Part shown: one piece after another, positions 33,601 through 34,345 of the stretch
Numbering within the stretch: position 1 is the stretch's first letter
Layout of the letters: the number at the start of each line of letters is the position of its first letter
Source: Pseudomonadota bacterium
GTDB taxonomy: Bacteria > Myxococcota_A > Bradymonadia > UBA4248
Length of the DNA stretch: 34,345 nucleotides
Direction of reading: 5' to 3'
NCBI GenBank assembly: GCA_017441205.1
Contig: JAFRYG010000121.1
Span: 1-34,345, forward strand
Notes under the pieces: generated by a model
Databases searched by the model: none
What the model was told of the DNA's origin: nothing
The model's input: only the letters and a program-made list of their open reading frames with translations
Position numbers and translations under genes: made by a program

Positions 33601-34345
33601 AAACAGTTCCGTCGATCATAATGAAGAATCACGTCCCGGCATCAGCGGAGCAAGAAGACGGTTCTCGTGGGATGATGAAACGCCCAACAACGAACCGAAA
33701 TCCGAAAACAGCCGAAGCAGCAGAGAATTCGCAGCCATTGAACACCACGAAGAAACACGTTCGAGCGCCAGCGACATCAACAGCATCAGTGGTGCGAGAA
33801 GAAGATTCCAATGGGACGATGAACCCATCGAAAGCTCCCATAAATCTGAAGATAATTCCGGAAACCTGGACAATAATGTGAGTACCAGCGGCGCCAGAAG
33901 AAGATTTTCGTGGGATGGAAATGAACAAAGCAGCAATGAAGAGAAATCCGGGAACCATTCAGTAAGCCGGGATAACAATCAGAGCTCCGGCGTAAGGAGA
34001 AGATTCTCGTGGGATGACGAAACGCCCAATGACAACGAACCAAAATCCGAAAACAGCCGAAGCAGCAGGGAATACTCTGCCATCGAACAACACGAAGAAA
34101 CGCGCTCAAGCACCAATGGCATCAGCAGCCTCGGCGGCGCAAGAAGAAGATTCTCGTGGGATGACGAAACGCCCAATGACGGCGGGAAAAAATCCGAAAA
34201 CAGCCGAAGCAGCAGGGAATACTCTGCCATTGAACAACACGAAGAAACGCGTTCAAGCACCAACGGCATCAGCAGCCTCGGCGGCGCAAGAAGAAGATTC
34301 TCGTGGGATGACGAAACGCCCAATGACGGCGGGAAAAAATCCGAA
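30650..34345 (+). CDS. Large protein with C-terminal RRRFSWDD repeats (partial, runs off the window)
   Basis: It starts at ATG 30650 after an excellent GGAGGT site and stays open for 1232 codons to the window edge with no stop, so the C terminus is missing. There is no signal peptide or membrane helix, so it is probably cytoplasmic. Residues 1-580 look globular and possibly contain repeated beta-sandwich modules (for example GCALSWSAPEGNVALYIVFR near 30-49); that is a weak inference. From about residue 600 the chain is polar and disordered, rich in Ser, Asp, Glu, Asn and Arg. It carries about twelve copies of a basic-aromatic motif: KRKFSWDDE, KSRYSWDDD, KRKYSWDDD, RRTFSWDDD, RKRFSWDDE and RRRFSWDDE. 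The earliest copies are preceded by ETNI and HKRIS. No known family was recognised. Confidence 0.85.
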   Translation, partial: MPLIPDAVRFHFARQAPSPWNWYTKPDFAGCALSWSAPEGNVALYIVFRCSENLPSDCCEDLLAGHYDDIVERIDIFKPITRLVDDEIHDKNRYLVLAKLDNEDLVWIQDVESTQFTGAAPGETWTYWSNPYGDSPKIKDPCRLDYSTIRVGTFCGFEWDYPSQYPDFVGFDLIVCDVPYSPHTGAESDIEAYRAVLSGKRGMTYSLDRFVNTVIDNESFANRFWYYALLVRLPDSGRVQIPLRHISEPFEKGKPFQYLKARPSWGEGRDRMMAAYARWKAQDNAPKQAPAIETAATHQEEPAESCDLEFFQHAPTLELDNFIAKPNMIGIQFRAMLTEGTKVFAIRATHPLDPTYCAEILRKAQDAPNVREPDCDVFAFCPNNGYMLLIDDNCHDRSWYAFATYDEDSDQFVELTHVKDTTIDFLTNANEAVSWGNTHLKFENHVLHCFKLEEISKKNVLSLEFGIIDESAVTSIELYRFDEPPVQDMDHLDDFHLFQQTGAPKLGERFVIDHVCPGIIDDVSNCDAVHYYAAVSVDKNQNRFPLSVFSQGNQERESWERLSDICRQSPSLPQDLPNSMEIKSLSESDIISAAISDISEISGPREQVPTNHPASTGDDIETAGTNILNVDNLGVHKRISKRKFSWDDESDLDDVSSQTDDDSETNISNRDNLNIHNRISKRTYSSEKESVRTDASDDISEDETHTHIANISKDINRKVSAKSRYSWDDDISAGSSDSSNSENAGTNVFSIDQFGIHKRIPTPLPDDTELADDNEFEETNIASIHDHNVHKRISKRKYSWDDDISDSESNTAMTGDEEDYETNIVRVNHLGSRKPASSSVESDSSRSVNESKDVFVVEKKYETVDDDMNSDDEDSSGITKIYSRRTFSWDDDEPERNDNRQELRKERDNSDQSENPGVPQDDHSSDDSIHFEEKHISPKNRADTHTHNQRPNVSGTRKRFSWDDEALNDSETEHRSEEFHRSQENSSVDHNEESRPGISGARRRFSWDDETPNNEPKSENSRSSREFAAIEHHEETRSSASDINSISGARRRFQWDDEPIESSHKSEDNSGNLDNNVSTSGARRRFSWDGNEQSSNEEKSGNHSVSRDNNQSSGVRRRFSWDDETPNDNEPKSENSRSSREYSAIEQHEETRSSTNGISSLGGARRRFSWDDETPNDGGKKSENSRSSREYSAIEQHEETRSSTNGISSLGGARRRFSWDDETPNDGGKKSE
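32450..34345 (+). repeat. Coding array of FSWDD motifs
   Basis: Motif cores begin near 32570, 32690 (degenerate, KRTYSSEKE), 32814, 33032, 33299, 33518, 33653, 33797 (RRRFQWDDE), 33896 (RRRFSWDGN), 33995, 34142 and 34289. Spacing shortens and sequence identity rises toward the right. Trp-Asp is kept in every copy but the second. Confidence 0.85.
34004..34345 (+). repeat. 147-bp near-perfect tandem repeat
   Basis: TTCTCGTGGGATGACGAA recurs at 34004, 34151 and 34298, exactly 147 bp (49 codons) apart, with only a few differences between units. A related 144-bp unit starts at 33662. The array is cut by the window end, and near-identity means assembly collapse is a risk here. Confidence 0.9.

Overview
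The window most resembles a member of the Myxococcota or a related deltaproteobacterial-type lineage. This is inferred from gene content: a Ser/Thr kinase with C-terminal PEGA domains, long TPR proteins, a mevalonate-pathway GHMP kinase, DUF4215-type Cys-rich repeats joined to a fibro-slime domain, an M23 peptidase with a MYXO-CTERM-like tail, and many lipoproteins. No rRNA or tRNA gene was seen, and the taxonomic call is inference only.

Layout. 1-299 is non-coding, with a heptamer repeat and two bulged hairpins. 300-1742 (+) is a MATE efflux pump. 1753-6726 (-) is a tightly packed run of seven genes: two lipoproteins, a GHMP (mevalonate/phosphomevalonate) kinase, a small membrane protein, a TolQ/ExbB-TolR/ExbD pair and serine O-acetyltransferase. 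6886-8313 (-) is an exported transglutaminase-like protein. 8365-15358 (-) holds a PEGA Ser/Thr kinase, TruD and a 1267-residue TPR protein, closed by a good terminator. 15624-16256 (-) is a secreted AMIN-like protein. 16405-17925 (-) is rpsB-tsf with an intercistronic hairpin and a hairpin-rich leader.

18425-30409 is an accessory surface block of very Cys-rich exported proteins. It contains a 1235-residue DUF4215/fibro-slime lipoprotein (+), an M23 peptidase with 11 Cys-rich repeats (+), a small lipoprotein carrying a duplicated DVYGPPPPELDDP module (+), and two Cys-rich lipoproteins of 1142 and 585 residues (-). From 30650 (+) to the window end runs a large open gene with no stop. Its N-terminal half is globular. 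Its disordered C-terminal half carries about a dozen copies of a basic-aromatic-Ser-Trp-Asp-Asp motif (RRRFSWDDE), with the last copies in near-identical 147-bp tandem repeats.

The two strongest candidates for undescribed biology are this RRRFSWDD repeat protein and a family of at least 11 intergenic hairpins. All the hairpins share a TAT/ATA inner stem and a single unpaired C followed by G on the 3' arm (ATA-C-G). They resemble REP elements and occupy most of the larger non-coding gaps. A third signal is a composite palindromic repeat, present once on each side of the 4-kb DUF4215/fibro-slime gene.
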